From Actinomycetes bacterium (GTDB taxonomy: Bacteria; Actinomycetota; JAICYB01), in the NCBI GenBank assembly GCA_025934435.1, contig JAICYB010000003.1, positions 31,996 through 95,995 on the forward strand: a DNA stretch of 64,000 nucleotides, read 5' to 3'. This document shows positions 33,258 to 42,223 of the stretch, piece after piece. Numbering within the stretch: the first letter of the stretch is position 1; every line of letters starts with the position of its first letter. Below the pieces are notes generated by a model. The model searched no databases, had not been told where the DNA came from, and worked only from the letters and a program-made list of their open reading frames with translations. A program made the translations under genes and the position numbers.

Positions 33258-33661
33258 TCCTCGACGAGGCCGTGCCACACGGCCCGGAGCGCCGGTCCGA
33301 AGCGCTTCAACTCCTCGATGTGGAGCGATGCGAGTCGATCGAGCTTCTGCTTCCCCTTTGCTGTGAGCGCGACGCGCACGACGCGTCGATCGTCGGGATC
33401 GGCGACGCGGCGGACGAGTCCCGCCGCCGACGCGCGGTCCACGAGTCCGCTCACGCTGTGCTGGCGCTCCACGAGGATCCGCGCGAGTTCGCCGATCGAC
33501 GGCGGCCGATCGTGGCGATACCCGCGCACGGCGAGCAGCAACTGGTGTTGCGGCGCCGTGATGCCGGCGGCGGACGCTTGCTCCGCGCTCCAGCTCAGGA
33601 ACTGCCGGAGTCCGGTACGGAATTCGAGGAGCCGGTGGTACTGGACGTCGGGTAGATCCAT
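33254..33661 (-). CDS. MarR-family transcriptional regulator
   Basis: 135 residues from the ATG before DLPDVQYHRL; an ATG 11 codons earlier is possible. PSIGELARILVERQHSVSGLVDRASAAGLVRRV is the helix-turn-helix and start of the wing, and ADPDDRRVVRVALTAKG is the MarR wing signature. The family represses nearby genes and is released by small aromatic ligands. Convergent overlap with the SDR gene does not by itself show regulation. Confidence 0.88.
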   Translation of the reverse strand: MDLPDVQYHRLLEFRTGLRQFLSWSAEQASAAGITAPQHQLLLAVRGYRHDRPPSIGELARILVERQHSVSGLVDRASAAGLVRRVADPDDRRVVRVALTAKGKQKLDRLASLHIEELKRFGPALRAVWHGLVED

Positions 33662-33690
33662 CACCTGGAGTGTATCGCGAGACGATGGAT

Positions 33691-34962
33691 TCATCCGTGG
33701 TTGGTGTCCGAGGGACGCGTGCCGAACGCGCTCTCACGCTCTTGCTGGGTGTGGATGAGGCCCACCTGGCTCGTGAGCAACAGGGCGATCACCGCGGCGA
33801 GCAGCGTGGTGGGAAGTAGTTGTATGCCGGCCATCTCCGTGACGATCAGCGTCGACCCCAGCGCCGTCTTCGTCACGCCGACGTTGTTGGCGGCCATGAG
33901 GCACGCCATGAGGACAACGATGTCCGCGCTCGGGAAGATCGCGTGTCCGAAGCGTCCGAGCGCGACGCCCATGAAGAACATCGGGATGATGAAGCCGCCT
34001 CGCCAGCCGCTCGAAAGCGTCACGCTCGTGCCGGCGAATTTCGCGAGCGCCGCACCCCCGAAGAACAGGGTCGCGGCGCGCGTGATCGCGACGTGGTTGA
34101 TCTGCGCTTCACCGAACGTGAGCGCGTAGGGCGACCAGAACGCGAGACCGCCGAGCGCGAGCCCTCCGAGCACCGGACGGAGCCCCGGCGGGATCGGACG
34201 GAAGACGGCGCGGAGCAACGCGGCGACGTACGTGAAGGACGCTGCGACGGCGGCGCCGGCGACGCCGCAGGCCGCCGCCCACACGAGGTCGATGGGACGA
34301 AGGGAGGCCGGGTGCGGCGGGAAGTGCCAGATGGGTGCGAGCCCGGCGCGGGTGAGCGTCGCGTACACGGCGTAACCGACGAGGCCGCCGACGACCGCGG
34401 GCAGAAGCGCTTCGTAGTACTGCAGTCCGCGACGGTGGAGGATCTCGAGCGCGAAGATCGCGGAACCGAGAGGCGCGCCGAAGAGCACGGTGAAGCCTGC
34501 GGCCATCCCGGTGATCGTGAGGATGCGCATGTCCTCACGGGAAAGCTTGAGCCGCATCGAAAACCAGGCGCCCCACGATCCCGTCGTCTGCACGAGCGGC
34601 GCTTCCGGTCCCATACCGCCGCCGGCAGCGATGCACAGAAGTGACACCGGTATCAGCGACCTGAGATCGCGGATGTCTTCCGGGCCGCCCAGCAGGTGGA
34701 TGTTGTTGACGAGAAGCTCGACGTCGCCCGGGCTCCCGAGGAACTTCGTGAGGAGCCCGACGGCGGCGCCGACCGCGACCAAGATGACGAGATGCGTGAC
34801 GAGCGACCAGTGCGTCGGCCACAGCAGGCGCTCGAGGCCGTGCATCGCCGCCACGTATCCGGCGCCGAGCAGCGCGCCCCCCGCGCCGACGATGATGACC
34901 AGCACGAACAGGCGCCGTCGTGTGCCGACGAAGCCTTCGACGAAGCGTCGCGCGCGAGACAT
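33691..34962 (-). CDS. ClC-family chloride channel or transporter
   Basis: 423 residues with about ten to twelve hydrophobic segments. GGGMGPEAP around residue 120 corresponds to the ClC motif G(K/R)EGP and keeps the gating Glu120. FGAPLGSAIFALEILHRRGLQYYEALLPA and SSGWRGGFIIPMFFMG are the other family regions. The Gly before the gating glutamate is replaced by Pro, as in several actinobacterial members. Transport direction and ion stoichiometry are not readable. It is divergent from prcB, and a perfect palindrome overlaps its start codon. Confidence 0.87.
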   Translation of the reverse strand: MSRARRFVEGFVGTRRRLFVLVIIVGAGGALLGAGYVAAMHGLERLLWPTHWSLVTHLVILVAVGAAVGLLTKFLGSPGDVELLVNNIHLLGGPEDIRDLRSLIPVSLLCIAAGGGMGPEAPLVQTTGSWGAWFSMRLKLSREDMRILTITGMAAGFTVLFGAPLGSAIFALEILHRRGLQYYEALLPAVVGGLVGYAVYATLTRAGLAPIWHFPPHPASLRPIDLVWAAACGVAGAAVAASFTYVAALLRAVFRPIPPGLRPVLGGLALGGLAFWSPYALTFGEAQINHVAITRAATLFFGGAALAKFAGTSVTLSSGWRGGFIIPMFFMGVALGRFGHAIFPSADIVVLMACLMAANNVGVTKTALGSTLIVTEMAGIQLLPTTLLAAVIALLLTSQVGLIHTQQERESAFGTRPSDTNHG

Positions 34963-34977
34963 ATCGTGTCACGATAT
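34961..34977. promoter_or_regulatory. 17-bp palindrome between clc and prcB
   Basis: ATATCGTG-T-CACGATAT is perfectly symmetric and overlaps the clc start codon, 42 bp upstream of the prcB ATG. It could be an operator for the ClC gene. The half ATATCGTGT recurs at 48321-48329 upstream of the R2lox gene. Confidence 0.4.
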
Positions 34978-35004
34978 CTTAGGTTCGAGGTCGCCGACCT
35001 GCGT

Positions 35005-35010
35005 TAGGGT
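35005..35010 (+). promoter_or_regulatory. Candidate -10 box for prcB, leaderless spacing
   Basis: TAGGGT ends 8 nt before the prcB ATG, the same spacing seen for dop, pafB and helY. Confidence 0.4.
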
Positions 35011-35018
35011 CATCGTCG

Positions 35019-35798
35019 ATGAACGACGCCGGCGCCGGACGACTCACTTCGAGCTTCGTCGACTTCCTGCGTACGGAGCGCCCCGACCTCCTTCCACAGG
35101 GTGCGTCCGCGTCGGCTGAGATCGGGCACGGCACGACGATCCTCGCGCTGCGTTACGCCGAAGGCGTCGTGATGGCAGGGGATAGGCGCGGCACCGAAGG
35201 CTTCAACATCGCGCAACGAGACGCCGAGAAGGTCTACCCGGCCGATTCGTATTCCGCCGTCGCGATCGCCGGCGCATTCGGCCCCGCGGTTGAGATGGTC
35301 CGCCTCTTCCAGACGGAGCTCGAGTACTACGAGAAGGTCGAAGGCGAACCGCTCACGCTCGCGGGAAAGGCCAACCATCTCGCGCGCATGATCCGGATGA
35401 ATCTGCCGGCAGCGATGCAAGGCTTCGTCGTCCTGCCGCTGTTCGCCGGCTACGACACACGAAAAGGCGAGGGGCGGATCTACCGTTACGACGTGACGGG
35501 TGGTTCGTCCGAAGAAGCCGATTACCACTCGGTCGGTTCCGGCGGGTCGTACGCGAAGACGTCCCTCAAGAAGCTCTACACGAGGGCCGCCGACATCGAT
35601 CGGCAGCGCGGGATCGAGCTCGCCGTCGAGGCGCTCGCCGACGCCGCCGAAGAGGACGCCGCCACAGCCGGTCCCGATCCGATCCACGACGTGTACCCGA
35701 CGGTCTTCGTTGTGACGGTGAGCGGCGTCCAAGAAGTGCCGAACGACGAAGTCGCCCGCGTCGCGAACGCGGTGCTTGAAGCGCGGCGGGGACGATGA
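35019..35798 (+). CDS. prcB: Proteasome subunit beta PrcB
   Basis: 259 residues. The propeptide is about 38 residues and ends at GHG; processing would expose Thr39 of TTILAL as the catalytic N-terminal nucleophile. Lys and Asp residues of the active site fall in GVVMAGDRRGT and DAEKVY. Length and motifs match actinobacterial 20S beta subunits. The following prcA lies 40 bp downstream. PrcB forms the inner proteolytic rings of the chamber. Confidence 0.96.
   Translation: MNDAGAGRLTSSFVDFLRTERPDLLPQGASASAEIGHGTTILALRYAEGVVMAGDRRGTEGFNIAQRDAEKVYPADSYSAVAIAGAFGPAVEMVRLFQTELEYYEKVEGEPLTLAGKANHLARMIRMNLPAAMQGFVVLPLFAGYDTRKGEGRIYRYDVTGGSSEEADYHSVGSGGSYAKTSLKKLYTRAADIDRQRGIELAVEALADAAEEDAATAGPDPIHDVYPTVFVVTVSGVQEVPNDEVARVANAVLEARRGR
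35499..35510 (-). repeat. Dispersed 12-mer GGACGAACCACC, exact copy 4
   Basis: Exact copy in minus orientation inside prcB, read as Gly-Gly-Ser-Ser. Confidence 0.7.
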
Positions 35799-35838
35799 AC
35801 GACGGCGGAGCGCTCTGCGCGAAGCAAGCGAGACCTCG

Positions 35839-36528
35839 ATGAGCATGCCGCCGGGCTTCGCGTACGCATCACCCGAGCAGGTGATGAAGGACCGCGCGGA
35901 CTACGCGCGGCGCAACATCGCCCGCGGAAAGCCGATCGTCGCGCTCGAATACACCGAGGGTGTGCTGCTCCTCGCCGAAAACCCGTCGTCGATGCTGCAC
36001 AAGGTGTCCGAGATCTACGACCGCATCGCGTTCGCCGGCGTGGGGAAGTACGACGAGTACGAACGTCTTCGCATCCTCGGTATACGGCAGGCCGATCTCA
36101 AGGGATACGCCTACTCACGCGAGGACGTCACCGCGCGTTCGCTCGCGAACCTCTACTCGCAGGTTCTCGGTGAGGTGTTCACCACGTCTCTGAAACCATT
36201 CGAGGTGGAGATCCTGATCGCGGGTGTCGGAGAAGAACCGTCGGGGACGGAGCTCTACCAGGTGACGTTCGACGGTGTCGTCACCGATCAACACGGCTGC
36301 GCAGCCCTCGGGGGCCAGTCGGACGCGCTGCGCACGTTCCTGAATGAGCGCTACGCGGCGACACCCGATCTCAGCGCGGCGGTGAAGCTCGGCCTCGAAG
36401 CGCTCCGCAGCGTCAGCAGCGGCGAACTCGGTGTCGAAGGCCTGGAGGCCGCGGTGCTCGACCGTGGTCTCCGGCGTCGCAAATTCCGTCGCGTGACCGA
36501 CGACGAAGTTTCGTCAGCTCTGTCTTAG
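35839..36528 (+). CDS. prcA: Proteasome subunit alpha PrcA
   Basis: 229 residues from the ATG before SMPPGFAYASPEQ; the next ATG two codons later is also possible. MPPGFAYASPEQVMKDRADYARRNIARGKP is the characteristic alpha-subunit N-terminal helix that gates the pore. There is no catalytic threonine, as expected. The fold segments LLLAENPSSMLHKVSEIYDRI and ILIAGVGEEPSGTELYQV are typical. The alpha rings receive the C-terminal QYL of Arc. Confidence 0.95.
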   Translation: MSMPPGFAYASPEQVMKDRADYARRNIARGKPIVALEYTEGVLLLAENPSSMLHKVSEIYDRIAFAGVGKYDEYERLRILGIRQADLKGYAYSREDVTARSLANLYSQVLGEVFTTSLKPFEVEILIAGVGEEPSGTELYQVTFDGVVTDQHGCAALGGQSDALRTFLNERYAATPDLSAAVKLGLEALRSVSSGELGVEGLEAAVLDRGLRRRKFRRVTDDEVSSALS

Positions 36529-36626
36529 CTCGGCGGTTCGGCGAACCCCTGGGCCGACACCCGTAGAGTCGATCCTGCTCGTCGGAGCGCGACCCGGAAT
36601 CGTTCCTTCCTTCGAAGGAGTGCCCG

Positions 36627-36632
36627 TAGACT
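36627..36632 (+). promoter_or_regulatory. Candidate -10 box for pafA, leaderless spacing
   Basis: TAGACT ends 6 nt before the pafA GTG. A second box, TAGAGT, lies about 65 nt further upstream. Confidence 0.4.
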
Positions 36633-36638
36633 CGGGTT

Positions 36639-37994
36639 GTGGAGAAGCGCATCTTCGGGCTGGAGTCCGAATACGGCGTCACGTGCACCTTCCGTGGTCA
36701 GCGGCGGCTTTCGCCCGACGAGGTGGCCCGGTACCTGTTCCGCAAGGTCGTCCAGTGGGGACGATCGTCGAACGTCTTCCTCGACAACGGCGCGCGCCTC
36801 TACCTCGACGTTGGCTCGCACCCCGAATACGCGACGCCGGAGTGCGACAACATCCCGGACCTGCTAGCGCATGACAAGGCGGGGGAACGGCGCCTCGAGA
36901 ATCTCCTGCTCGGTGCGCAAGCCCGCCTGCACGACGAAGGCATCGCGGGCGACGTCTATCTCTTCAAGAACAACACCGATTCCGCGGGCAACTCCTACGG
37001 GTGCCACGAGAACTACCTCGTGTCGCGATACGGCGAGTTCCAGCGCTTCGCGGACGTTCTGATCCCGTTCCTCGTCTCGCGCCAGTGCTTCGCCGGCGCG
37101 GGCAAGGTGCTGCACACGTCGCGGGGCGCGCTCTTCTGCCTGTCGCAGCGCGCCGAGCACATCTGGGAAGGTGTTTCGTCCGCGACGACGCGTTCGCGTC
37201 CGATCATCAACACGCGGGACGAACCGCACGCCGACGCCGAGAAATATCGCCGGCTGCACGTGATCGTCGGTGACTCGAACATGAGCGAGGTCGCGTCATT
37301 CGTGAAGATCGGCGCGACGGCGATCCTGCTGCGGATGATCGAGGAGAACGTCGTCATGCGCGACATGACGCTCGAGAACCCGATCCGCGCGATCCGCGAG
37401 ATCTCGCACGACATGACCTGCAAGCGCAAGGTGCGGCTCGCGAACGGACGCGAGCTCAGCGCCGTCCAGATCCAGTGGGAGTACTTCACGCGCGCGCAGC
37501 GCTACGCCGAGTACCGAGATCTCTCCGATGAGCTGAAGGCGTCACTCAAGCTCTGGGAGCAGATGCTGAACGGACTCGAGTCCGATCCGCTCTCGCTCGA
37601 CCGCGAGCTCGATTGGGTCATGAAGTACAAGCTGATCCAGGGATTCCGGGAACGCCATTCGCTCCCGCTCGGCCACCCGCGCATCGCGTTGGTCGATCTC
37701 GCGTACCACGACGTCCACCGCGGGCGCGGCCTCTACTACATGCTCGAGCGCGAAGGACACGCCGACCGCATGGTCACCGAGCAACACGTCGAGCGCGCGA
37801 TCGTCGAAGCGCCGCAGACCACCCGCGCGCGTCTGCGCGCTGAGTTCATCAAGGAAGCGAAGCGTCGGCGCCGCGACTACACGGTCGACTGGGTGCACCT
37901 CAAGCTCAACGACCAAGCGCAGCGGACGGTGCTCTGCAAGGATCCTTTCAAGTCAGAGGACGACCGCGTAGAACGTCTCATCGCATCGATGTAG
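36639..37994 (+). CDS. pafA: Pup-protein ligase PafA
   Basis: 451 residues starting at [16 protein letters not shown] holds the metal-binding glutamates of the glutamine-synthetase fold. The Dop-loop insertion seen in dop is absent, which separates ligase from deamidase. [23 protein letters not shown] is the conserved nucleotide/Pup site. PafA activates the C-terminal glutamate of Pup with ATP and joins it to substrate lysines. The next gene starts 2 nt after the stop. Confidence 0.95.
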   Translation: MEKRIFGLESEYGVTCTFRGQRRLSPDEVARYLFRKVVQWGRSSNVFLDNGARLYLDVGSHPEYATPECDNIPDLLAHDKAGERRLENLLLGAQARLHDEGIAGDVYLFKNNTDSAGNSYGCHENYLVSRYGEFQRFADVLIPFLVSRQCFAGAGKVLHTSRGALFCLSQRAEHIWEGVSSATTRSRPIINTRDEPHADAEKYRRLHVIVGDSNMSEVASFVKIGATAILLRMIEENVVMRDMTLENPIRAIREISHDMTCKRKVRLANGRELSAVQIQWEYFTRAQRYAEYRDLSDELKASLKLWEQMLNGLESDPLSLDRELDWVMKYKLIQGFRERHSLPLGHPRIALVDLAYHDVHRGRGLYYMLEREGHADRMVTEQHVERAIVEAPQTTRARLRAEFIKEAKRRRRDYTVDWVHLKLNDQAQRTVLCKDPFKSEDDRVERLIASM

Positions 37995-37996
37995 CC

Positions 37997-39040
37997 GTGC
38001 CGACATTCGAAACGGGAAGCGTCGAAGAGATCGTCGAGTCGCGCGATGGGGTCCAGTTCCTGCTCGTCCGCGTCGGGCTCGAAACGCGGCGAGCCGTTCT
38101 CTACACGCGGTACGCGGCCCCCGCGAGTCCCGGCGACAACGTCGTCCTGAACACGACGGCGAACGAACTCTCGCTGGGGTCCGGTGGTGACGACTTCGTC
38201 GTGTGGAACCTCGCCGTCGACTCCTACGACAGCGCCGGCGGCGGTCACATCATGAAGCTCCGTTACACGCCGCTGCAGTCGGACGTCCTCGCCGTCGAGG
38301 CGCCCGAGTCACCGCATCACATCGCGCTCGCGCGCGCTTCGTCCATCGACGGGATGCCCGTGATCGCCGCGTCGCTCCATTCCCAGCTTCTTCCCGTCGT
38401 CGCCGGGATCCGATTGGTTCGTCCCGAAGCGCGTATCGCGTATCTCATGACGGACGGCGGCGCACTGGACGTAGCTCTCTCGGAGACGGTTCGCCGGCTC
38501 TGTGAGCTCGGCTGGATCGACTGCGTCATCACGATCGGCCACGCCATCGGTGGTGCACTCGAAGCGGTGAACGTCTATTCGGGTCTGCTCGCGGCGCGGT
38601 GCGCCGACAAGTGCGATATCGCGGTTGTCGGCATGGGACCGGGAGTCGTCGGAACGGCGACGCCGTTCGGCACGACCGCACTCGAGCTCGGACAGACGTT
38701 GAACGCCGCGGGGTCGCTCGGCGGCCGTCCCGTCGCGGCCGTTCGCATGTCGTCGGCCGACGAACGCGAGCGCCACACGGGGATGAGTCATCACGCGTTC
38801 ACGGCGCTGACGCGCGTGGCGCTGGTGCGTGCCGATGTGCCCGTTCCCCTCGGCTACGCCGACGATCTCGACGAGATACGGAAGCTCCACAACGTCGTCG
38901 AGATCGATGCCGAACCGGTTATCGGCGCGCTTGCCGGACTGGGGCCTTCGCACATGGGACGAAGCCCCGAAGAAGATAGGCTCTTCTTCCTTGCGGCAGG
39001 AGCCGCGGGATTGCATACGGGGAGGTTGTTAGATGCCTGA
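37997..39040 (+). CDS. DUF3866 family protein
   Basis: 347 residues from a GTG. I recognise the family as DUF3866: an N-terminal beta region (VLNTTANELSLGSGGDDFVVWNL), then SLHSQLLPVVAGIRLVRPEARIAYLMTDGGALDVALS, and GMGPGVVGTATPFGTTALELG. No biochemical function is established for it, as far as I know. It starts 2 nt after pafA and overlaps the next gene by 8 bp, so it is part of the pafA transcript. Its position suggests some link with protein turnover, but this is context only. Confidence 0.8.
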   Translation: MPTFETGSVEEIVESRDGVQFLLVRVGLETRRAVLYTRYAAPASPGDNVVLNTTANELSLGSGGDDFVVWNLAVDSYDSAGGGHIMKLRYTPLQSDVLAVEAPESPHHIALARASSIDGMPVIAASLHSQLLPVVAGIRLVRPEARIAYLMTDGGALDVALSETVRRLCELGWIDCVITIGHAIGGALEAVNVYSGLLAARCADKCDIAVVGMGPGVVGTATPFGTTALELGQTLNAAGSLGGRPVAAVRMSSADERERHTGMSHHAFTALTRVALVRADVPVPLGYADDLDEIRKLHNVVEIDAEPVIGALAGLGPSHMGRSPEEDRLFFLAAGAAGLHTGRLLDA

Positions 39041-40022
39041 CTTCGTCACGCTCGGTCGGTCTGGTCTCAAGGTTTCGCGTCTGTGTCTCGGGACGATGAA
39101 CTTCGGGAACGAGCAATGGGGATGCGACGAGCCGACGTCCGCGAAGATCATCGACGCGTTCCTCGAAGCCGGACATAACTTCCTCGACACAGCGAACGTC
39201 TACGCAGGCGGACGGAGCGAAGAGATCGTGGGCCGAGCGATCGCCGCTCGTCGCGACGAGGTTGTGCTCGCGACGAAAGGTTTCAACCCGGATGGGCCGG
39301 GACCAAACAACTGGGGCAACTCGCGCGCGAACCTGACTCGCTCGCTCGAACATTCGCTCGAACGGCTCGGTACCGATTACGTCGACCTGTACCAGTGCCA
39401 CGCGTGGGACTCGACGACACCGATCGAAGAGACGATGGACGTGCTCGACGGCTTCGTCCGGTCTGGGAAGGTTCGTTACATCGGCTGCTCGAACTGGCTC
39501 GCATCGCAGATCGTCGAGGCGCAGCACGTCGGCAAGACGCCGCTCGTGAGCCTCCAGCCGCAATATTCGCTGGTCGTTCGCGACATCGAGATCGACATCC
39601 TCCCGACCTGCATCCGGCACGGACTCGGGTCGATCGTGTGGTCACCGCTCGCCGGGGGACTTCTGAGCGGCAAGCACAAGCGAGACGCGGCTGCGGCGGA
39701 TTCGCGGTACGGCAAGGTCAACGAGGGCGACATCTGGGAGATGCTGAAGCGTTCGCTGTTCACGGAGAAGAACTTCTCCATCGTCGACAAGGTGGGCGAG
39801 GTTGCGGAGCGTCTCGGGACGAGTCACACGGCCGTCGCGATCGCGTGGACGATCGCGCAACCGGGCGTGACGAGCTCGATCATCGGGCCGCGCACCGTCG
39901 AACAGCTCGAAGACAACCTGGCCGCAACGGCGGTGACGCTCGACGCGAACACGCTGAAGGAACTCGATCGGGTGTCACGCGGGCCTTTGACCTACGCCGG
40001 CTTCCTGCAGCGCGGACGCTAG
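39033..40022 (+). CDS. Aldo/keto reductase
   Basis: 329 residues of the AKR family. The catalytic tetrad is visible: Asp and Tyr in NFLDTANVYAGG, Lys in VLATKGF, and His in LYQCHAWD. The C-terminal SIIGPRTVEQLEDNLAA is the NADPH-binding signature. It resembles YajO/AKR11-13-like enzymes with broad carbonyl substrates. It overlaps the DUF3866 gene by 8 bp, which extends the pafA operon. Confidence 0.9.
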   Translation: MPDFVTLGRSGLKVSRLCLGTMNFGNEQWGCDEPTSAKIIDAFLEAGHNFLDTANVYAGGRSEEIVGRAIAARRDEVVLATKGFNPDGPGPNNWGNSRANLTRSLEHSLERLGTDYVDLYQCHAWDSTTPIEETMDVLDGFVRSGKVRYIGCSNWLASQIVEAQHVGKTPLVSLQPQYSLVVRDIEIDILPTCIRHGLGSIVWSPLAGGLLSGKHKRDAAAADSRYGKVNEGDIWEMLKRSLFTEKNFSIVDKVGEVAERLGTSHTAVAIAWTIAQPGVTSSIIGPRTVEQLEDNLAATAVTLDANTLKELDRVSRGPLTYAGFLQRGR

Positions 40023-40045
40023 ACGAGGGCGTTTCCACGCAGGGG

Positions 40046-40051
40046 TAACAT
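40046..40051 (+). promoter_or_regulatory. Candidate -10 box for pafB, leaderless spacing
   Basis: TAACAT ends 8 nt before the pafB ATG, so pafBC may have its own promoter after the aldo/keto reductase gene. Confidence 0.4.
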
Positions 40052-40059
40052 ACGCCCTC

Positions 40060-41058
40060 ATGCAGAAGGTCGAGCGCCTCGTCAACCTCATCGCGCTGCT
40101 CTTGAACACGCGGCGCCCGCTCACGGTTGAAGAGGTACGCAACACGATCCCGGGCTATCAGCAAGAGGACTATGCGTCGTTCAAGCGCATGTTCGAGCGC
40201 GACAAGGAAGAGCTTCGATCGCTCGGGATCCCGATCGAACGGCGTTTCACCGACGTCTGGGAGATCGAAGAGGGCTACCTCATATCGAAGGATCGCTATT
40301 ACCTTCCCGAGCTCGATCTGTCCCCGGACGAGATGGCTGCGCTCTGGATCGCTTCGCGTATCGTCGTCGAGCCCGGCGTCAACGACGACCAGGCGCTCGT
40401 GAAGCTCGCGCTGTCGTCGGACGGCGACGCGGACCCGAGCTCACCGCCGTGGTTGCGCGCACGCCTGCATCTCGATGCACCTGCGCTGCCACAGCTGCTC
40501 GAAGCGGTCGCCGGACACCGCCGCGTGAAGTTCAAGTACCGCGCGGCCGGACAACGGAAGGACGTGGATCGCCTCGTCGATCCGTACGCGCTCATCCACC
40601 GCCAGGGCTCCTGGTACGTCGCGGGACACGATCATGCCCGGGGGGCCGTCCGCCACTTCAAGCTGCCGCGCATCACGTCGAAGGTCACGTTCGCGAATCG
40701 CGCCGGCGGTATCGACTTCGAGGTCCCAGAGGGTTTCTCGACGGAAGAGCGCGGTGTCATCGAGCCGTGGGTCGGAGAGGACGAAGGCGTGAAGGTCAAC
40801 GTGGCGTTCTCGCCGCGCCTCGCGTGGTGGGCCGACCAATCGCTTGGGCTCGAAGCGAAGGGAACGTGGCGTGACTGGACCGTCGTCGAGGTCAACGTCG
40901 CGGACGAAGAGGGCTTCGTGTCGTGGGTGCTCGGCTTCGGTGAAGACGCGGTGGTGCGTTCACCCGAGCGCGTGCGAACGGCCGTCGTGGAGCGATTGAA
41001 GGAAGCCGTCGGCGGGACGAAGCCCACACCACGTAAGAAAGTTGCGGCGCGGAAGTGA
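40060..41058 (+). CDS. pafB: WYL-domain transcriptional regulator PafB
   Basis: 332 residues. An N-terminal winged helix (ERLVNLIALLLNTRRPLTVEEVRN) leads into the WYL domain with QGSWYVAGHDHARGAVRHFKLPRI, and a C-terminal WCX-like domain follows. In mycobacteria PafB and PafC act together as the LexA-independent DNA-damage activator. The next gene overlaps by the GTGA pattern and is its paralogue PafC, so a heterodimer is likely. Confidence 0.92.
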   Translation: MQKVERLVNLIALLLNTRRPLTVEEVRNTIPGYQQEDYASFKRMFERDKEELRSLGIPIERRFTDVWEIEEGYLISKDRYYLPELDLSPDEMAALWIASRIVVEPGVNDDQALVKLALSSDGDADPSSPPWLRARLHLDAPALPQLLEAVAGHRRVKFKYRAAGQRKDVDRLVDPYALIHRQGSWYVAGHDHARGAVRHFKLPRITSKVTFANRAGGIDFEVPEGFSTEERGVIEPWVGEDEGVKVNVAFSPRLAWWADQSLGLEAKGTWRDWTVVEVNVADEEGFVSWVLGFGEDAVVRSPERVRTAVVERLKEAVGGTKPTPRKKVAARK

Positions 41059-42116
41059 GCCCGCGCACGAAGAAGCCGGTCGGTCTCGCGTCGGAGTCCG
41101 CACGACGTTCGCTCGGCCGCCTGGAGCGGATACTGCTGCTCGTTCCGTATTGCGTCCGGTATCCGGGTGTGTCGATCAAAGAGCTTGCCGAACGGTTCGG
41201 CGCACCCGAGAGCGAGATCCTCGAAGACCTCAACCTGCTCTTCGTCTGCGGCCTTCCCGATTACACGCCCGCGGATCTCATCGAGGTGTCGATCGCGGAA
41301 GACATGGTGTTCATCCGGATGGCGGATTACTTCGCGCGTCCCCTCCGCCTCACTCGAAGTGAAGCGATCCCGCTGTATCTCAAAGCTCAAGCGCTCGTGA
41401 ATCTGATGGACGGGACCCGCGGCGGCGTAAAGGAGCTTGCTTCGCTGCGTTCGGCGCTCGAGAAGCTCGGCAAGGCATTGTTGCCGCAGGAGGGCGGCGT
41501 CGCCGAACTCACGAAGCGCATCCGCGTACAGCTCGAGAGTGGGGAAGCGCAGTGGTTGTCGCTGATGCGTGACGCAGTGACGGAGCATCGGTCCGTCGAC
41601 CTCGAGTACTACACGTACTCACGTGATGCGCTGACGCGCCGCCGCGTCGATCCTCATCTGGTGTTCGCGACGCTCGGACACTGGTACGTCTCCGGCTACT
41701 GCCATCTCGCCGAGGACCGGCGGCTGTTCCGTCTGGATCGGATCAAGACCGCTGAGCTGTCGGACGAGACCTTCGTTCCACCCGAAGATGCGGACGCGGA
41801 GCTCCCGCCGCCGCTCATGGTCGTCCCCGGGACGGGCGATGTGAAGGTGCGACTGCGGGCGCCGGAAGCGGTCGCGCAGCTGCTTGTCGAATACGGCGGG
41901 ATCCTGCCCGCCGGGCTGCCGGTGACGCAGTCCAAGACGCTCAAGGGCGGACGACGCGAGATCGTCTTCACGACGTACGCGCTCCCGTGGCTCGAGAAGC
42001 TGTTGATGCGCTTCGGGTCGACGATCGAGATCGTGGAGCCGGTCGAGCTCCGCGAACGCGTGCAGGACGCCGCGAAACGCATCCTCGCGCTCTACGAACC
42101 GGCGAAGAAGCGCTAG
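41055..42116 (+). CDS. pafC: WYL-domain transcriptional regulator PafC
   Basis: 353 residues from a GTG overlapping the pafB stop. It has the same order as pafB: a winged helix (LERILLLVPYCVRYPGVSIKELAERFG), a WYL domain (LGHWYVSGYCHLAEDRRLFRLDRI) and a C-terminal WCX domain. With PafB it probably senses DNA damage through a single-stranded nucleic acid ligand. It converges on the second AbiEi/DUF559 gene across two tandem inverted repeats. In mycobacteria tatA and tatC follow directly; here they are 5 kb away. Confidence 0.92.
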   Translation: MSPRTKKPVGLASESARRSLGRLERILLLVPYCVRYPGVSIKELAERFGAPESEILEDLNLLFVCGLPDYTPADLIEVSIAEDMVFIRMADYFARPLRLTRSEAIPLYLKAQALVNLMDGTRGGVKELASLRSALEKLGKALLPQEGGVAELTKRIRVQLESGEAQWLSLMRDAVTEHRSVDLEYYTYSRDALTRRRVDPHLVFATLGHWYVSGYCHLAEDRRLFRLDRIKTAELSDETFVPPEDADAELPPPLMVVPGTGDVKVRLRAPEAVAQLLVEYGGILPAGLPVTQSKTLKGGRREIVFTTYALPWLEKLLMRFGSTIEIVEPVELRERVQDAAKRILALYEPAKKR

Positions 42117-42120
42117 CCAC

Positions 42121-42223
42121 GGGGTCGTCCCGCGAAGTTGAGGGCCGCGAAACGACCCCACTGCGGTGGCAGGACGAAGCGCGGGGTCACTTCGCGGCGT
42201 CGAGTGCCGTGAACTAACCCCGC
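42121..42223. repeat. Two tandem inverted repeats between pafC and AbiEi/DUF559 copy 2
   Basis: First: GGGGTCGT (42121-42128) with ACGACCCC (42152-42159), perfect over 8 bp. Second: 18-nt arms at 42181-42198 and 42206-42223 match at 15 of 18 positions around a 7-base loop, beginning GCGGGGT and ending ACCCCGC. The second covers the stop codon of the nuclease gene, as at copy 1. Confidence 0.65.
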
